From positions 1 through 47,709 of the forward strand of contig JAIBJG010000001.1 in assembly GCA_020029475.1 (NCBI GenBank): 47,709 nt of DNA, read 5' to 3'. The DNA comes from Methanobacteriota archaeon (GTDB taxonomy: Archaea; Thermoplasmatota; Thermoplasmata; RBG-16-68-12). The translations under genes and the position numbers were made by a program. Shown piece by piece: positions 1-7,669 of the stretch. The notes under the pieces are model-generated. The model had not been told where the DNA came from. It saw only the letters and a program-made list of their open reading frames with translations, and did not search any database. Within the stretch, counting starts at the first letter, position 1. Every line of letters starts with the position of its first letter.

Positions 1-324
1 GAGGGGGAGCCCCGCGAGGGTCCATCGCCGTTCGAGAGCGTCGTACTCGCCGCGGGTGGATGCACGGCGTTCGATGTCGTCGACATCCTGCGGAAGAAGA
101 GGGAGCCCGTGGAGTCCTTCCGGATCGAGCTGGAGTCCCAGAGGGCGCAAGGGCCGCCCGCCGTCCTCGAGAAGCTTCACATCACGTACGTGCTGAGGGG
201 GCCGAAGAAGGAGGCGAACGTGGCTCGGGCCATCGAGGTCTCCCAGGAAAAGTACTGCTCCGTGAACATCATGCTGAAGCGCGCGGGCGTCGAGGTGACG
301 ACGAGCTACCGCATCGAATCCTGA
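1..324 (+). CDS. OsmC/Ohr-family protein, C-terminal part (5' truncated by window edge)
   Basis: Frame 1 is open from the first base to a TGA at 322-324, so the start lies outside the window. The visible ~107 residues contain the family hallmark GGCTAFDVVDILRKKR, where the Cys is the usual redox-active peroxidatic residue of OsmC/Ohr proteins, followed by a beta-rich C-terminal half (HITYVLRGPK, then EKYCSVNIMLKRAGVEV). OsmC-like proteins reduce organic hydroperoxides or act on related thiol substrates in the cytoplasm. The ORF track reports only internal ATG starts at 60 (wrong frame) and 109 (right frame, but internal). The second Cys (in EKYCSVN) matches the usual resolving position. Whether this is OsmC, Ohr or a YhfA-like variant cannot be decided without the N-terminus. 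Confidence 0.85.
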   Translation, partial: EGEPREGPSPFESVVLAAGGCTAFDVVDILRKKREPVESFRIELESQRAQGPPAVLEKLHITYVLRGPKKEANVARAIEVSQEKYCSVNIMLKRAGVEVTTSYRIES

Positions 325-357
325 AGAGTGTATCAGGTCCGAGACTGCAATGACATC

Positions 358-365
358 CTTTTAAG
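358..365 (+). promoter_or_regulatory. TATA-like box for the PAC2 gene
   Basis: CTTTTAAG centred near 361 predicts transcription starting near 388, just before ATG 394 and downstream of the earlier ATG at 367. This favours the internal ATG as the translation start. Confidence 0.5.
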
Positions 366-393
366 TATGCACATCGAGTTCGCACTCCGTTCC

Positions 394-1152
394 ATGGACG
401 GAATCCAGATCTACGAGCTCCGCAGGATGGACCTCCGCGGCGCGACCGTGATCGACGGCTTCCCGAGCGTGGGGCTCGTCTCGAGCATCGTCGCGAACTA
501 CCTGATCAACGCGCTGAACCTCGTCCAGATTGGGATCATGGACTCTGTCCAGTTCCCGACGGTCTCCCTCGTCCGGGACGGCGAGCCGATGAACCCCGTC
601 CGGATCTACGGCGGGCCGAAGCAGGAGGGACGGGACCAGATCGTCGTGTTCATCTCCGAGTTCCAGCCGCCCCCGAACCTGATCAAGGCGATCGCCTCCA
701 CGGTGCTGGATTGGACCCAGGACCAGAAGTGCAACCTCCTCGTCTGCCCGGAGGGGCTGATCGTGGACGCGGAGAGCGCGACAGACCGCCAGGCGGAGGT
801 GTACGGGATTGGCTCCACGGACAAGGCGAACGACCTCCTGCGAAAGAACTCCGTGATGCCCTTCGAGGAGGGTGTGATCACGGGCGTGGCGGGCGTCCTT
901 CTGAACGAGGGCCGCCGGCGGGACTTCGACGTGATCACGCTCCTCAGCGAGGCCCACCCGGACTACCCGGACGCGCGGGCGGCCGCGCGGGTGATCGAGG
1001 TCGTCGACAAGCTCATGCTCCACACGGAGCTCGACGCCCGCCCGCTGTACGAGGAGGCGGAGCGGATCGAGATGCAGCTGAAGTCGATCCAGCACCAGAC
1101 GGAGGCCGCGAAGAAGCCCTCCGGCCCCGTGCGGCCGAGCATGTACGGCTAG
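394..1152 (+). CDS. PAC2-family proteasome assembly chaperone
   Basis: The protein (252 aa from ATG 394) has the PAC2 signature GATVIDGFPSVGLVSSIVANYL near its N-terminus, then an alternating alpha/beta body and a charged helical C-terminus. Archaeal PAC2 proteins (PbaA/PbaB) help assemble the 20S proteasome alpha ring. The last residues are SMYG-stop, so the terminal tripeptide Met-Tyr-Gly fits the hydrophobic-Tyr-X (HbYX) pattern that docks into alpha-ring pockets. The ORF is open upstream to 328, but family members begin close to the IxE...L.GA motif and the TATA box at 358-365 places the transcript start near 388, so I chose ATG 394 over ATG 367. The stop codon overlaps the convergent rtcA stop in a shared CTAG. 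Confidence 0.85.
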   Translation: MDGIQIYELRRMDLRGATVIDGFPSVGLVSSIVANYLINALNLVQIGIMDSVQFPTVSLVRDGEPMNPVRIYGGPKQEGRDQIVVFISEFQPPPNLIKAIASTVLDWTQDQKCNLLVCPEGLIVDAESATDRQAEVYGIGSTDKANDLLRKNSVMPFEEGVITGVAGVLLNEGRRRDFDVITLLSEAHPDYPDARAAARVIEVVDKLMLHTELDARPLYEEAERIEMQLKSIQHQTEAAKKPSGPVRPSMYG

Positions 1153-2192
1153 GACCGGTCCACCGGGGTCACGCGGACCCGCGAGATCCCGCCCTCCGAG
1201 GAGGCGTGGAACTGGGTCCCGAGGAAGGAGCCGAGGAGCCACATCATCGTGCGCGCGTGCTCGGTGACCTCTCGCACGAGGAACTCGGACGGGCTTGCCG
1301 CCATCGCCGCGTACGCGAGGACCTGGTCGCTCGCGTGGACGTCCAGGGTCGCCCGGCTCTCGATCTCTTTGAGGAGCGAGGTCGCGGCCTGCTCGCCGAC
1401 TTTCTCCGCCCGCTTCCCCTTCTCCGCGAGCGCGGAAGCGCCGAGGATCGTCTCCGGGGTCTCCGCCCACAGGACGATCGCGCCGCCGGGGCCCACCGCC
1501 CGGTCCGGGCCGAGGGTCTCGGAGTGGATCCGCACGGACGTGTACTTCGCGAACTGGCGGATTGCGGCAGACTTCATCCGGTCCGTGACGTCCTCGGGCA
1601 GGTTCGAGGCGTGTGCGCGGCCCGCGATTCGGACAATGCCGCCCCGGCCCGGAAGGAGGAGCGGCCGCCACCGGGATGTTCGCTCCACCCGCACCCGGAC
1701 GAGTCCGCCCCCTCGGGGATAGTATCCCCGCATCGCGACCTCGACCTCCGCCCGGCCCCCCATCTTCTGGAGGAGCCCGAGGAACACGTGCCCGAAGTAG
1801 TCCAGGGGCGGGGACCACGGCACGTCCGTCCCGCCACGGACCTCGAGCTCCGTGTCCCCGGCCTGGAACGCGGCGGGCAGGCAAGCCTGGAGGACGAGCG
1901 TGACGGACCCCGCGGTGCCGACGTCGACGGCGATCTTTCCGCCATGGAGGGGGCCCGGGGTGAAGGTGAACGCGCCCGAGCCGACCTCCGCGCCCTCGAC
2001 GCGGGCGTCGCACAGTCGCGCCACGGCCCGGATCGCGGTCGCGTGCTGGGCGGCGAGCCCCGGTTTCGCGCGCTTCGCCCGGACGTTCATGACCCGCACC
2101 GGCGTGGACGTGATTGCGGAGAGCGCGACCGCCATGCGGACGATCTGCCCGCCGCCCTCCCCATGGGAGCCGTCGATCTCGAGGCCGCTCAC
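1149..2192 (-). CDS. rtcA: RNA 3'-terminal phosphate cyclase
   Basis: This 347-aa protein matches RtcA over its full length. It opens with IDGSHGEGGGQIVR, the Gly-rich family signature, and has GGTDVPWSPPLDYF in the middle. The segment LDVHASDQ contains His286, the expected AMP-accepting nucleophile. RtcA converts RNA 3'-phosphate ends to 2',3'-cyclic phosphates using ATP, through an enzyme-AMP intermediate. The start codon is GTG at 2192, overlapping the upstream P-type ATPase stop in GTGA, so the two genes are probably translated from one mRNA. Its own stop overlaps the PAC2 stop. No separate TATA box is seen directly upstream. The partner RtcB ligase is not in this window. Confidence 0.93.
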   Translation of the reverse strand: MSGLEIDGSHGEGGGQIVRMAVALSAITSTPVRVMNVRAKRAKPGLAAQHATAIRAVARLCDARVEGAEVGSGAFTFTPGPLHGGKIAVDVGTAGSVTLVLQACLPAAFQAGDTELEVRGGTDVPWSPPLDYFGHVFLGLLQKMGGRAEVEVAMRGYYPRGGGLVRVRVERTSRWRPLLLPGRGGIVRIAGRAHASNLPEDVTDRMKSAAIRQFAKYTSVRIHSETLGPDRAVGPGGAIVLWAETPETILGASALAEKGKRAEKVGEQAATSLLKEIESRATLDVHASDQVLAYAAMAASPSEFLVREVTEHARTMMWLLGSFLGTQFHASSEGGISRVRVTPVDRS

Positions 2193-4933
2193 GGCGTCGG
2201 CGATGGCGGGGACGCCACGTTAAGCCTGCGCTCCCGCCGGCGGCGGGCCCACTTCTCCAGTTCCACCGCGAAGAACACGGTGCTCGCGACGAGGGTCGCG
2301 CCGAGGGCCTCGTTCCACGGCAGGGACCGGGTCTGGAACGGCACCTGGAGGGCGGGGACGTACACGACCGCGAGCTGGAGGGCGACCGTGAGGAGGACCG
2401 CGCCGATCAGGTACGGGTTCCGGAAGAACCCCTCCTTGAACACGGATTCCCGGGAGACCCGGATCGCGAGGACGTGGAACACCTGGAACATCGCGACCGT
2501 GTAGAAGACGAGGGTCCGGGCTTCCTCCGGCTGGAGGCGGGGAAGGGCCCACAGGTACAGCCCGAGGGACCCGACCGCCATCAGGGACCCGACCCATGCG
2601 ATGTGGAGCCCCATCCCCTCCGCGAGGATCCCCGTCTTCGGGTCCCTCGGCTTCCGGTCCATCAGGCCCCGTTCCTTGGGCTCCACGCCGAGCGCGAGGG
2701 CGGGGAAGCCGTCCGTGATCAGGTTGATCCAGAGGAGCTGGAGCGGGAGCAGTGGAAGCGGGAGGAAGAGCGTGGACGCGATGAACAGGACGAGGACCTC
2801 CCCGGAGTTCGTGCTCAGAAGGTACCGGACGAACTTCCGGATGTTCTCGTACACCCCGCGGCCCTCCTCGACGGCGGCGATGATCGACGCGAAGTTGTCG
2901 TCCAGGAGGACCATGTCCGCGGCCTCCTTCGCGACGTCCGTCCCCGTGATCCCCATCGCGATCCCGAGGTCCGCCGTCTTCAGGGCCGGCGCGTCGTTCA
3001 CGCCGTCCCCCGTCATCGCGACGATGTCCCCCCGGGCCTTCCAGGCGCGGACGATCCGGAGCTTGTGCTCCGGGGACACGCGGGCGTACACGAGGACCCG
3101 CTCCACCTCCTCGCGGAGCGCTTCGTCCGACAGGGCGTCCAGCTCCTCCCCGGTGAGCGCGGGCTCCCCCTTCTCGAGGATCCCCATCTCCCGCGCGACC
3201 GCCATCGCGGTGAGCTTGTGGTCCCCGGTGATCATCACGACCGTGATCCCCGCGCGCTTCGCCCGGCGGATCGCGTCGATCGCGTCCCTCCGCGGGGCGT
3301 CCATCATCCCCGCGAGCCCGAGGAACACGAGCCCCCGCTCGATGACCGCCTCCTCCGGGGCGGGCGTCCCCTCGACCTCCTTGTACGCGAGGGCGAGGAC
3401 CCGGAGGGCCCGCGTCGCCATCTCCTGGTTCCGGAACAGGACCTGCTTCTTCGTGAAGTCGTCGAGGGGGCGGACGGTGCCGCCCTCGAGGATCCGGTCG
3501 CACACCGCGAGCACCCGCTCCGGCGCGCCCTTCACGTACACGCGGGTCTGCCCGGGGCTCGCACGGGGGGCGTGGACCGTCGACATCATCTTCCGCTCCG
3601 AGCTGAACCCGATCTCCCCGACCCGGGGTGACTCCGCCTCGACATCCTGCTTCCGGAGGCCCGCGCGCATCCCCGCGACGAGGAGGGCGACCTCCGTGCT
3701 GTCCCCCTCCACGGAGTACCGCCGGCGATCCGTGCGGACGGAGGCGTCGTTGCACAGCATCCCGCACCGGAGGGCCGCCTCGAGGTCCCGGTGGTCCCGG
3801 AGGTCGACACGGGCGCCGTTCCACCTGATCTCTCCGCGCGGGTCGAACCCCTCCCCATCCACCTCGTACTCCCTCCCCCCCGCCAGGATCGACCGGACGT
3901 TCATCTCCCCCTTCGTGAGGGTCCCGGTCTTGTCCGAACAGATCACGCTCGTGGAGCCCAGGGCCTCGACGGCGGGGAGGTTCCGGATCAGCGCGTTGCG
4001 CTTCACCATCCTCTGGAGGCCCAGCGCGAGGCTGATCGTGACGATCGCGGGCAGCCCCTCGGGGATCGCGGCGACGGAGAGGCTCACGGAGGTGAGGAAG
4101 AGGACCTCGAGGTTCGCGGTGCCGCCGAGGTACCCCAGGGCGAACACGAACGCGCTGATCGCGAGGATCACGACCCCGAGCTGCTTCCCGAGGCGGTTCA
4201 GCTGCCGCTGGAGCGGGGTCTCCGACTCCCCCGCCTTCTGGACCAGGCCCGCGATCTTCCCGAGCTCCGTCCGCATCCCCGTGGCGATCACGACCCCCCG
4301 GCCGCGGCCCGCCTCGACGAGGGTCCCCGCGTAGACCGTGTTCCGGCGGTCCGCGAGGAACGTGTTCCGGGGGAGGGGGTCGACGGCCTTGGATACGGGC
4401 AGGGACTCCCCCGTGAGGGAGGCCTCGTTCGTCCGGAGGGCGACGACCTCGATCAGGCGGCAGTCCGCGGGGACCTTGTCCCCCGTGGAGAGGACGACGA
4501 TGTCCCCGGGGACGAGCTCCCGCGCGGGGATCGCCATGGGTTCCCCGCCCCGCACGATGTGGGCCCGGGGGGCCGCGAGGCTCCGGAGGGCCTCGAGGGA
4601 CCGCTCCGCCCGGTACTCCTGGACGAACCCGAGGATCGCGTTCAGGATGATGATGACCGTGATCAGGGCCGCGTCGTACAGCTCCTCCGCCGTCCCCTGG
4701 ACGAACGCGATCGCCCCCGAGATCACCGCCGCGGCGATCAGGACGATGACGAGGACGTCGAGGAACTGGGACAGGAAGATCTTCAACGGGCTGATCTTCG
4801 CGAGCTGCTGGAGCTCGTTCGGGCCGTATGTCGAGAGCCGGGCCCTCGCCTCGTCGGGAGGGAGCCCGGCGGGCGAGGACTCGAGTCGCTGGAGGACGGC
4901 CTCGAAGGGGATCGCGTGCCAGTCGTCATCCAC
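2189..4933 (-). CDS. P2-type cation-transporting ATPase (Ca2+-ATPase-like)
   Basis: This is a 914-aa P-type ATPase. In order it has an N-terminal cation-ATPase domain (GLPPDEARARLSTYGPNEL), TM1-2, the actuator motif TNEASLTGESLPV, PEGLPAIVTISLALG in TM4, the phosphorylation motif CSDKTGTLTKGE with Asp334, a nucleotide-binding domain, TGDGVNDAPALKTADLGIAMG at the hinge, and a C-terminal six-TM bundle. PEGLP plus DKTGTLT points to P2 (Ca2+/Mn2+ or related cation) pumps, but the ion cannot be fixed from sequence. The track extends this ORF to 1488 aa; everything upstream of GTG 4933 is antisense shadow of the antiporter gene. TTTATAG at 4957-4963 lies about 27 nt upstream of GTG 4933, giving a leaderless GTG start. 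It probably forms an operon with rtcA. Confidence 0.92.
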   Translation of the reverse strand: MDDDWHAIPFEAVLQRLESSPAGLPPDEARARLSTYGPNELQQLAKISPLKIFLSQFLDVLVIVLIAAAVISGAIAFVQGTAEELYDAALITVIIILNAILGFVQEYRAERSLEALRSLAAPRAHIVRGGEPMAIPARELVPGDIVVLSTGDKVPADCRLIEVVALRTNEASLTGESLPVSKAVDPLPRNTFLADRRNTVYAGTLVEAGRGRGVVIATGMRTELGKIAGLVQKAGESETPLQRQLNRLGKQLGVVILAISAFVFALGYLGGTANLEVLFLTSVSLSVAAIPEGLPAIVTISLALGLQRMVKRNALIRNLPAVEALGSTSVICSDKTGTLTKGEMNVRSILAGGREYEVDGEGFDPRGEIRWNGARVDLRDHRDLEAALRCGMLCNDASVRTDRRRYSVEGDSTEVALLVAGMRAGLRKQDVEAESPRVGEIGFSSERKMMSTVHAPRASPGQTRVYVKGAPERVLAVCDRILEGGTVRPLDDFTKKQVLFRNQEMATRALRVLALAYKEVEGTPAPEEAVIERGLVFLGLAGMMDAPRRDAIDAIRRAKRAGITVVMITGDHKLTAMAVAREMGILEKGEPALTGEELDALSDEALREEVERVLVYARVSPEHKLRIVRAWKARGDIVAMTGDGVNDAPALKTADLGIAMGITGTDVAKEAADMVLLDDNFASIIAAVEEGRGVYENIRKFVRYLLSTNSGEVLVLFIASTLFLPLPLLPLQLLWINLITDGFPALALGVEPKERGLMDRKPRDPKTGILAEGMGLHIAWVGSLMAVGSLGLYLWALPRLQPEEARTLVFYTVAMFQVFHVLAIRVSRESVFKEGFFRNPYLIGAVLLTVALQLAVVYVPALQVPFQTRSLPWNEALGATLVASTVFFAVELEKWARRRRERRLNVASPPSPTP

Positions 4934-4956
4934 GGCGGGGCTCCCAACGAGTGGGG

Positions 4957-4963
4957 CTATAAA
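4957..4963 (-). promoter_or_regulatory. TATA box for the P-type ATPase/rtcA operon
   Basis: TTTATAG (minus strand) is centred about 27 nt before GTG 4933, which supports a leaderless GTG start and excludes the long upstream extension in the ORF track. Confidence 0.7.
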
Positions 4964-5070
4964 TCCGCTTCGCGGGAACCCCCGCAGCCCGCCCTCCGCC
5001 TGTTTGTCAACTGTGACCGGGGCGTGGACGGCAGATATTTGTAGGGTCGCCCCGCCTTTCGCGGGCCGGG

Positions 5071-5133
5071 ATGGGAGAAGCGGCAGCAATCCCAATCGCG
5101 TCAGCGCGGGCCCTCGGCCCCGGAGGTGCGTGA
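5071..5133 (+). CDS. possible 20-residue leader peptide (uORF) of the antiporter gene
   Basis: ATG 5071 opens a 20-codon frame (MGEAAAIPIASARALGPGGA) whose TGA at 5131-5133 is one base before the antiporter ATG at 5135. A TATA-like AGATATTTGT near 5032-5041 predicts a transcript start near 5063, only 8 nt before this ATG. That fits either a near-leaderless uORF or a ~70-nt 5' leader. The tight stop-start spacing would allow translational coupling. It is short and Ala/Gly-rich, so chance is a real possibility. Confidence 0.3.
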   Translation: MGEAAAIPIASARALGPGGA

Positions 5134-5134
5134 G

Positions 5135-6904
5135 ATGGCGGAGACGACCGCCCTCATGTTCGAGGTCGGGATCATCATGCTCGTCGCGTTCATGGGCGCG
5201 GCGATCGCGTCCCGGTTCCGGCTCAGCGTGATCATCGGCTACATCGTGGCGGGGATCCTGATCGGCCCGCACGTCCGGCTCGACGTGGGCGGCCTGAGCT
5301 ACCGGGGGGTCATCACGGACAACGCGTTCATCACGGACCTCAGCCGGGTCGGGCTGATCCTCCTCCTGTTCTTCGTCGGCCTCCAGTTCAGCATCGAGAA
5401 GCTGAAGCGGACGAAGCAGGCCGCCGTCGTCCTCGCCCTCGTGAACCTCGGGGTGAACCTGTTCGCGGGGTTCGTCCTCGGGACGTATCTCGGGTGGCCC
5501 CTGATCGACACGATCTTCCTGGCGGGGGTCGTCGCGATGTCGAGCTCCGCGATCACGGCGAAGTCCCTGATCGAGCTCCGGCGGCTCAGCAACAACGAGA
5601 CGGAGTTCCTCCTGGGGATGGTGATCCTCGAGTCGTTCATGGCGATGTTCCTCCTCACCCTCGTGAACGGGCTCGTGATCAGCTCGGACGCCGCCCCGAT
5701 CAGCCCCATGCACCTGTTCGTCGGCGTGGCCCTGTTCATCGGGTTCTTCGCGTTCCTCGCCCTCGTCGTGATCCCCCGGGCCGCCTCCCTCTTCGAGCGG
5801 ATCAAGAGCGAAGAGCTCTTCGTCCTCTTCGCCCTCGGGATCGTGTTCACCGCGGCGGCCCTCGCGGAGGCGTTCCGGATCCCCGCGATCATCGGCGGTT
5901 TCTTCATCGGCATGGTGTTCGCGGACACGAAACTCGTGACGCGGTTCGAGACGAAGCTCGAGCCCCTGCGGGACGCGTTCGTCGCGGTGTTCTTCCTCTC
6001 CTTCGGGATGATGATCGACCCCGCGATGTTCCCGGTGATCCTGCCGATGATCCTGATCGCGATCCCGCTGATCTTCCTGAACGACCTCTTCCTCACGTCC
6101 GCCCTCGCGTACTTCATCGGGTTCAGCGGGCGCTCCTCGACGGCGATCGGTACGAGCCTCCTCGGGCGGAACGAGGAGGCGATTCTGTACGCGAGCGTGG
6201 GCACGCGTGCGATCCGGTCGAACCCGAACCTCCCGGGGGACCACGCGGGGACCCTCCTCTCCCCCTTCGCGGGCCTCCTCTGCATCATCATGTCCGCCCT
6301 CACGCCGACGATGATGCGGCGGTCCGACGCGATCGCGGGGTGGTTCTCCCGCCACCTGCCGAAGTACATCACGTTCGGCGGGGACCTCGTGAAGCGGACT
6401 CTGAAGACGTTCGTCCTCCCCGCCTCCCTCCCTCTCTTCAAGCACAGCAGGGTCTTCGTCGTCGCCCTGTTCGGGTACGTCGCGTACATCGTCGCCCTCG
6501 CCCTCGCGCCGGGGTGGTTCCACCTCGGGATGACCCTCGCGCTGCCCGCGGTCGTGTACGGGGTGTGGGGGATCGCCCTGACGACGTTCGAGCATCCCGT
6601 GCGGCACACGAACTACGGGTTCGGCGGGACCCTCGCCTCGAAGGGCGAGATTCACTCCCTCGTCTCCGGGATCGTCGTCGGGGCCCTCGCGAGCGCGGGG
6701 GCCGTGGCGGCGGTCTGGCAGTTCTGGTGGCCCGCGACCCTCGTCGTCCTGTACGCGTACTTCCTGTTCGTCGTATTCTCGATGAGGGCGACGTACCGGT
6801 CCCTCGTCCTCGGGAAGGGCCGCCGGGTGGAGTCGTCGATCCTCGGAAGGATGCGCCCCCTGAGGAACTCGTGGGCCCCGCGGGCCGCGAACGGGCGGAA
6901 GTAG
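5135..6904 (+). CDS. CPA2-family monovalent cation:proton antiporter
   Basis: This 589-aa polytopic membrane protein has the Na+/H+ exchanger (KefB/CPA2) fold: about 12 hydrophobic segments from VGIIMLVAFMGAAIASRF to the region after FFLSFGMMIDPAMF, and the CPA2-type segment AGVVAMSSSAITAKSLIEL. A further C-terminal hydrophobic block (residues ~430-560) follows, unlike classic KefB, which carries a cytosolic RCK/TrkA-N domain. It probably exchanges Na+ or K+ for H+. I chose ATG 5135 over GTG 5126 because GGAGGTG at 5122-5128 is well placed as a Shine-Dalgarno for it. The gene is divergent from the ATPase. A possible 20-residue leader peptide ends one base upstream. Confidence 0.88.
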   Translation: MAETTALMFEVGIIMLVAFMGAAIASRFRLSVIIGYIVAGILIGPHVRLDVGGLSYRGVITDNAFITDLSRVGLILLLFFVGLQFSIEKLKRTKQAAVVLALVNLGVNLFAGFVLGTYLGWPLIDTIFLAGVVAMSSSAITAKSLIELRRLSNNETEFLLGMVILESFMAMFLLTLVNGLVISSDAAPISPMHLFVGVALFIGFFAFLALVVIPRAASLFERIKSEELFVLFALGIVFTAAALAEAFRIPAIIGGFFIGMVFADTKLVTRFETKLEPLRDAFVAVFFLSFGMMIDPAMFPVILPMILIAIPLIFLNDLFLTSALAYFIGFSGRSSTAIGTSLLGRNEEAILYASVGTRAIRSNPNLPGDHAGTLLSPFAGLLCIIMSALTPTMMRRSDAIAGWFSRHLPKYITFGGDLVKRTLKTFVLPASLPLFKHSRVFVVALFGYVAYIVALALAPGWFHLGMTLALPAVVYGVWGIALTTFEHPVRHTNYGFGGTLASKGEIHSLVSGIVVGALASAGAVAAVWQFWWPATLVVLYAYFLFVVFSMRATYRSLVLGKGRRVESSILGRMRPLRNSWAPRAANGRK

Positions 6905-6922
6905 GCGGACGGCCCCGCGTCC

Positions 6923-7561
6923 TCACCGGAGGAGCGGGTACTCGAGGTCCGCAATCCAGGACTCGTTCCTCAGTGTCGTCGCGGGCCCGTGGCCGGGCAG
7001 GACACGCGTGTCCCCCGGGAGCCCCCGGTACAGCCGTCGGAGCGTGAACGTCATCTTCCCGGGGCTCCCGTCCCGGAGGTCCGTCCGCCCCGACGTTCCC
7101 GCCATCACGGTGTCCCCGGAGAACAGGACCCCTTCGTTCGCCACCCAGAACACCGCGGAGCCCGGGGAGTGGCCGGGCGCATGCATCGTCGTCAGGACCG
7201 TGTTCCCGAGCCTGATCTCGGAGCCCTCCTTGAGGAGCAGGTCCGGCTTCGCAGCGGGGGTCGGCTTTTCGAGGAATGGTCTGGGGTCCTTCGCGTTCCG
7301 CTCGAGCCAGTATGCGTCGACCTCGTGGATCCCGAGCTTCGCCCCCGTCGCCTCCCTGAGATTCGCGTCGTCCGCGGTGTGGTCCGCGTGCCCGTGCGTG
7401 TTCAGGACGTACTTCACGACGGCCCCGGAGAGCTTCAGGGATGCGAGGATCTTCTCGGCCCCCAGCCCGGGGTCGATCACCGCCGCCTCCAGGCTCGACT
7501 CGTCGACGACGAGGTACGCGTCGTTCCTCAAGGGCGGGACCGTGAACGAGGTGACCCGCAT
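6923..7561 (-). CDS. metallo-beta-lactamase-fold hydrolase (glyoxalase II-like)
   Basis: This 212-aa protein has the HxHxDH zinc motif THGHADH (His56, His58, Asp60, His61), HAPGHSPGS, LFSGDTV and the final VLPGHGP. That is the complete metal ligand set of the glyoxalase II/hydroxyacylglutathione-hydrolase branch of the MBL fold. The likely reaction is hydrolysis of a thioester or similar substrate; archaeal substrates for this branch are poorly defined. Start ATG 7561 (MRVTSF) is placed by GTTTATC at 7587-7593, about 29 nt upstream, suggesting a leaderless mRNA. The long N-terminal part of the track ORF (704 aa) is antisense shadow of the DUF885 gene. It is convergent with the antiporter gene. 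Confidence 0.9.
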   Translation of the reverse strand: MRVTSFTVPPLRNDAYLVVDESSLEAAVIDPGLGAEKILASLKLSGAVVKYVLNTHGHADHTADDANLREATGAKLGIHEVDAYWLERNAKDPRPFLEKPTPAAKPDLLLKEGSEIRLGNTVLTTMHAPGHSPGSAVFWVANEGVLFSGDTVMAGTSGRTDLRDGSPGKMTFTLRRLYRGLPGDTRVLPGHGPATTLRNESWIADLEYPLLR

Positions 7562-7586
7562 CGGGCGCGAGGAACCGAGGGCCGGG

Positions 7587-7593
7587 GATAAAC
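7587..7593 (-). promoter_or_regulatory. TATA box for the MBL hydrolase gene
   Basis: GTTTATC (minus strand), centred 29 nt before ATG 7561, sets a leaderless start and rules out the long upstream extension of the ORF. Confidence 0.65.
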
Positions 7594-7669
7594 CTGCCGT
7601 CCGGTCGCCGGACTCCCGCCGCAAGAACGTTTTTCTCGCCCCAGTCCATCCTCCCGCGGGGAGGCGGGG

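Noticed and set aside
711-2504. Plus-strand 597-aa ORF
   Set aside because: It is a shadow frame over PAC2, rtcA and ATPase; those real genes have intact motifs and overlapping stops.
4934-6655. N-terminal 570 residues of the 1488-aa minus ORF as part of the P-type ATPase
   Set aside because: That part is antisense to the antiporter gene, is low-complexity Arg/Glu-rich, and lies upstream of a clear TATA box and GTG start.
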